Shown here: in pieces, positions 63,265-64,000 of the stretch
Numbering within the stretch: the first letter of the stretch is position 1
Layout of the letters: each line of letters starts with the position of its first letter
Assembly: GCF_014762705.1 (NCBI RefSeq)
Contig: NZ_JABURL010000095.1
Span: 1-64,000, forward strand
From: Cyclobacterium sp.
GTDB lineage: Bacteria; Bacteroidota; Bacteroidia; Cytophagales; Cyclobacteriaceae
Reading direction: 5' to 3'
Length of the DNA stretch: 64,000 nucleotides
Notes under the pieces: generated by a model
What the model saw: only the letters and a program-made list of their open reading frames with translations
The model's database searches: none
What the model was told of the DNA's origin: nothing
Program-made: the position numbers and the translations under genes

Positions 63265-63306
63265 GGAGGGAATAAATTTTTTGAAGCAATTTAAATTAAT
63301 GGAGAG

Positions 63307-64000
63307 ATGAAAAAGTTTTGTGTATCGATTGTTTTTCTTTTGGCCTGGGGATTTTCCTGGGGTCAGGACATTCAATATTCTCAGTTCTATGCTGCTCCTT
63401 TATATTTGAATCCAGCTTTTACGGGCTCAACCGAACTCACCCGGATAGGGGCAAATTTCCGAAACCAATGGCCGGGTTTGGACCATTCATTCGTTTCCTA
63501 TTCGGCCTACATTGATCATTACATGTTTGACATCAATTCCGGAATTGGACTAATCATCAACTCCACCCGTGAAAGTCAATCCAGATTAAGTACCAATGAA
63601 GTTGGCCTTGCCTATGCTTACAAGCTTCACTTGGGAGTAGATACTTACCTTAGGTTTGGAGGACAGGCGAGTTTCATTTCCCGTGACGCCTATTTTGGAG
63701 ATTTGATTTTCGGTTCCCAACTGGACATTGAACGAGGATATATTGATGACTTCAGTGGGGAGTTATTTGGGCATGATTACAAACACAGTTTTCTGGATTA
63801 TAATTTTGGCATGCTCTTCCATACGCAAATGTTTTGGCTTGGAATTTCGGGACATCACTTGTCCGAACCCAATACCTCTTTTATTGATGGAAATATCAGC
63901 AAGCTCCCCATGAAGCTTTCAGCTCACGGGGGGATTAAATTTAACCTGGGGGAAGGGATGATCAATAATTATTACAGCAATACGAGGCAGGAAAGATCAG
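63307..64000 (+). CDS. PorP/SprF family type IX secretion membrane protein (partial)
   Basis: The reading frame starts at ATG 63307 and runs off the window after about 231 codons. The product has a signal peptide (SIVFLLAWGFSWGQD) and the PorP/SprF opening DIQYSQFYAAPLYLNPAFTG, followed by beta-barrel strands (IGANFRNQWPG, VGLAYAYKLHLG). SprF is needed to export or anchor SprB at the outer membrane. It is 42 bp downstream of the giant SprB-type gene and surely its partner. The C terminus is not in the window. Confidence 0.92.
   Translation, partial: MKKFCVSIVFLLAWGFSWGQDIQYSQFYAAPLYLNPAFTGSTELTRIGANFRNQWPGLDHSFVSYSAYIDHYMFDINSGIGLIINSTRESQSRLSTNEVGLAYAYKLHLGVDTYLRFGGQASFISRDAYFGDLIFGSQLDIERGYIDDFSGELFGHDYKHSFLDYNFGMLFHTQMFWLGISGHHLSEPNTSFIDGNISKLPMKLSAHGGIKFNLGEGMINNYYSNTRQERS

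Overview
The window looks like a chromosomal piece of a Bacteroidota bacterium, most likely order Cytophagales and close to the Cyclobacteriaceae. The evidence is a giant SprB-repeat protein with a type IX secretion (gliding-type) C-terminal domain followed by a PorP/SprF gene, a fused E1 alpha/beta 2-oxoacid dehydrogenase, short-chain L-threonine dehydrogenase paired with kbl, a BT_3928-type DoxX protein, DUF1599, DUF3109 and HsdR_N single genes, many lipoproteins, and promoter-like TAnnTTTG boxes instead of E. coli-type signals. No tRNA, rRNA operon or CRISPR array was seen. The one RNA gene recognised is RNase P RNA.

Region 1 (about 1-8.2 kb) is an AT-rich accessory island. It holds a serine hydrolase, two SRPBCC-domain proteins, AraC-type and Crp-type regulators, a small membrane-protein gene broken by an in-frame TGA, a DUF5343 / deoxyribosyltransferase-like putative defence protein, and a tyrosine recombinase. 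Two imperfect palindromes of about 139 bp separate the gene groups. Their terminal motif recurs next to the recombinase together with recombinase-site-like repeats. The whole has the layout of an integron (recombinase, attI-like region, cassette-like units, attC-like sites) although the recombinase lacks the usual IntI insertion. This is the main candidate for an undescribed system.

Region 2 (8.5-30 kb) is mostly housekeeping: an agmatine-deiminase-family lipoprotein, small lipoproteins, the tdh/kbl threonine-to-glycine pair, diadenylate cyclase with dihydropteroate synthase, DUF1599-DoxX-shikimate kinase, an OmpP1/FadL-type porin, a low-complexity lipoprotein, prolyl-tRNA synthetase, NfeD-FloA, a WG-repeat protein, glutamyl-tRNA reductase, an HhH protein, a solitary HsdR_N nuclease-like protein and an Fnr-type regulator.

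Region 3 (30-45.7 kb) carries a sugar-oxidation cluster (DUF1080 hydrolase, gluconate-dehydrogenase-like subunit 3, GMC flavoprotein), a tesA / ybbA-ybbP-like divergent set, a MarR-YceI-glyoxalase-esterase cluster with matching palindromic operators, SIMPL, DUF2461, a Cof phosphatase, hemN and alanine dehydrogenase. Region 4 (46-53 kb) has the E1 fusion, a LuxE-like protein, an NtrC-type regulator without a DNA-binding domain, rnpB and DUF3109. Region 5 (53.5-64 kb) is the 9.7 kb SprB-type adhesin gene and the start of its SprF partner, cut by the window end.
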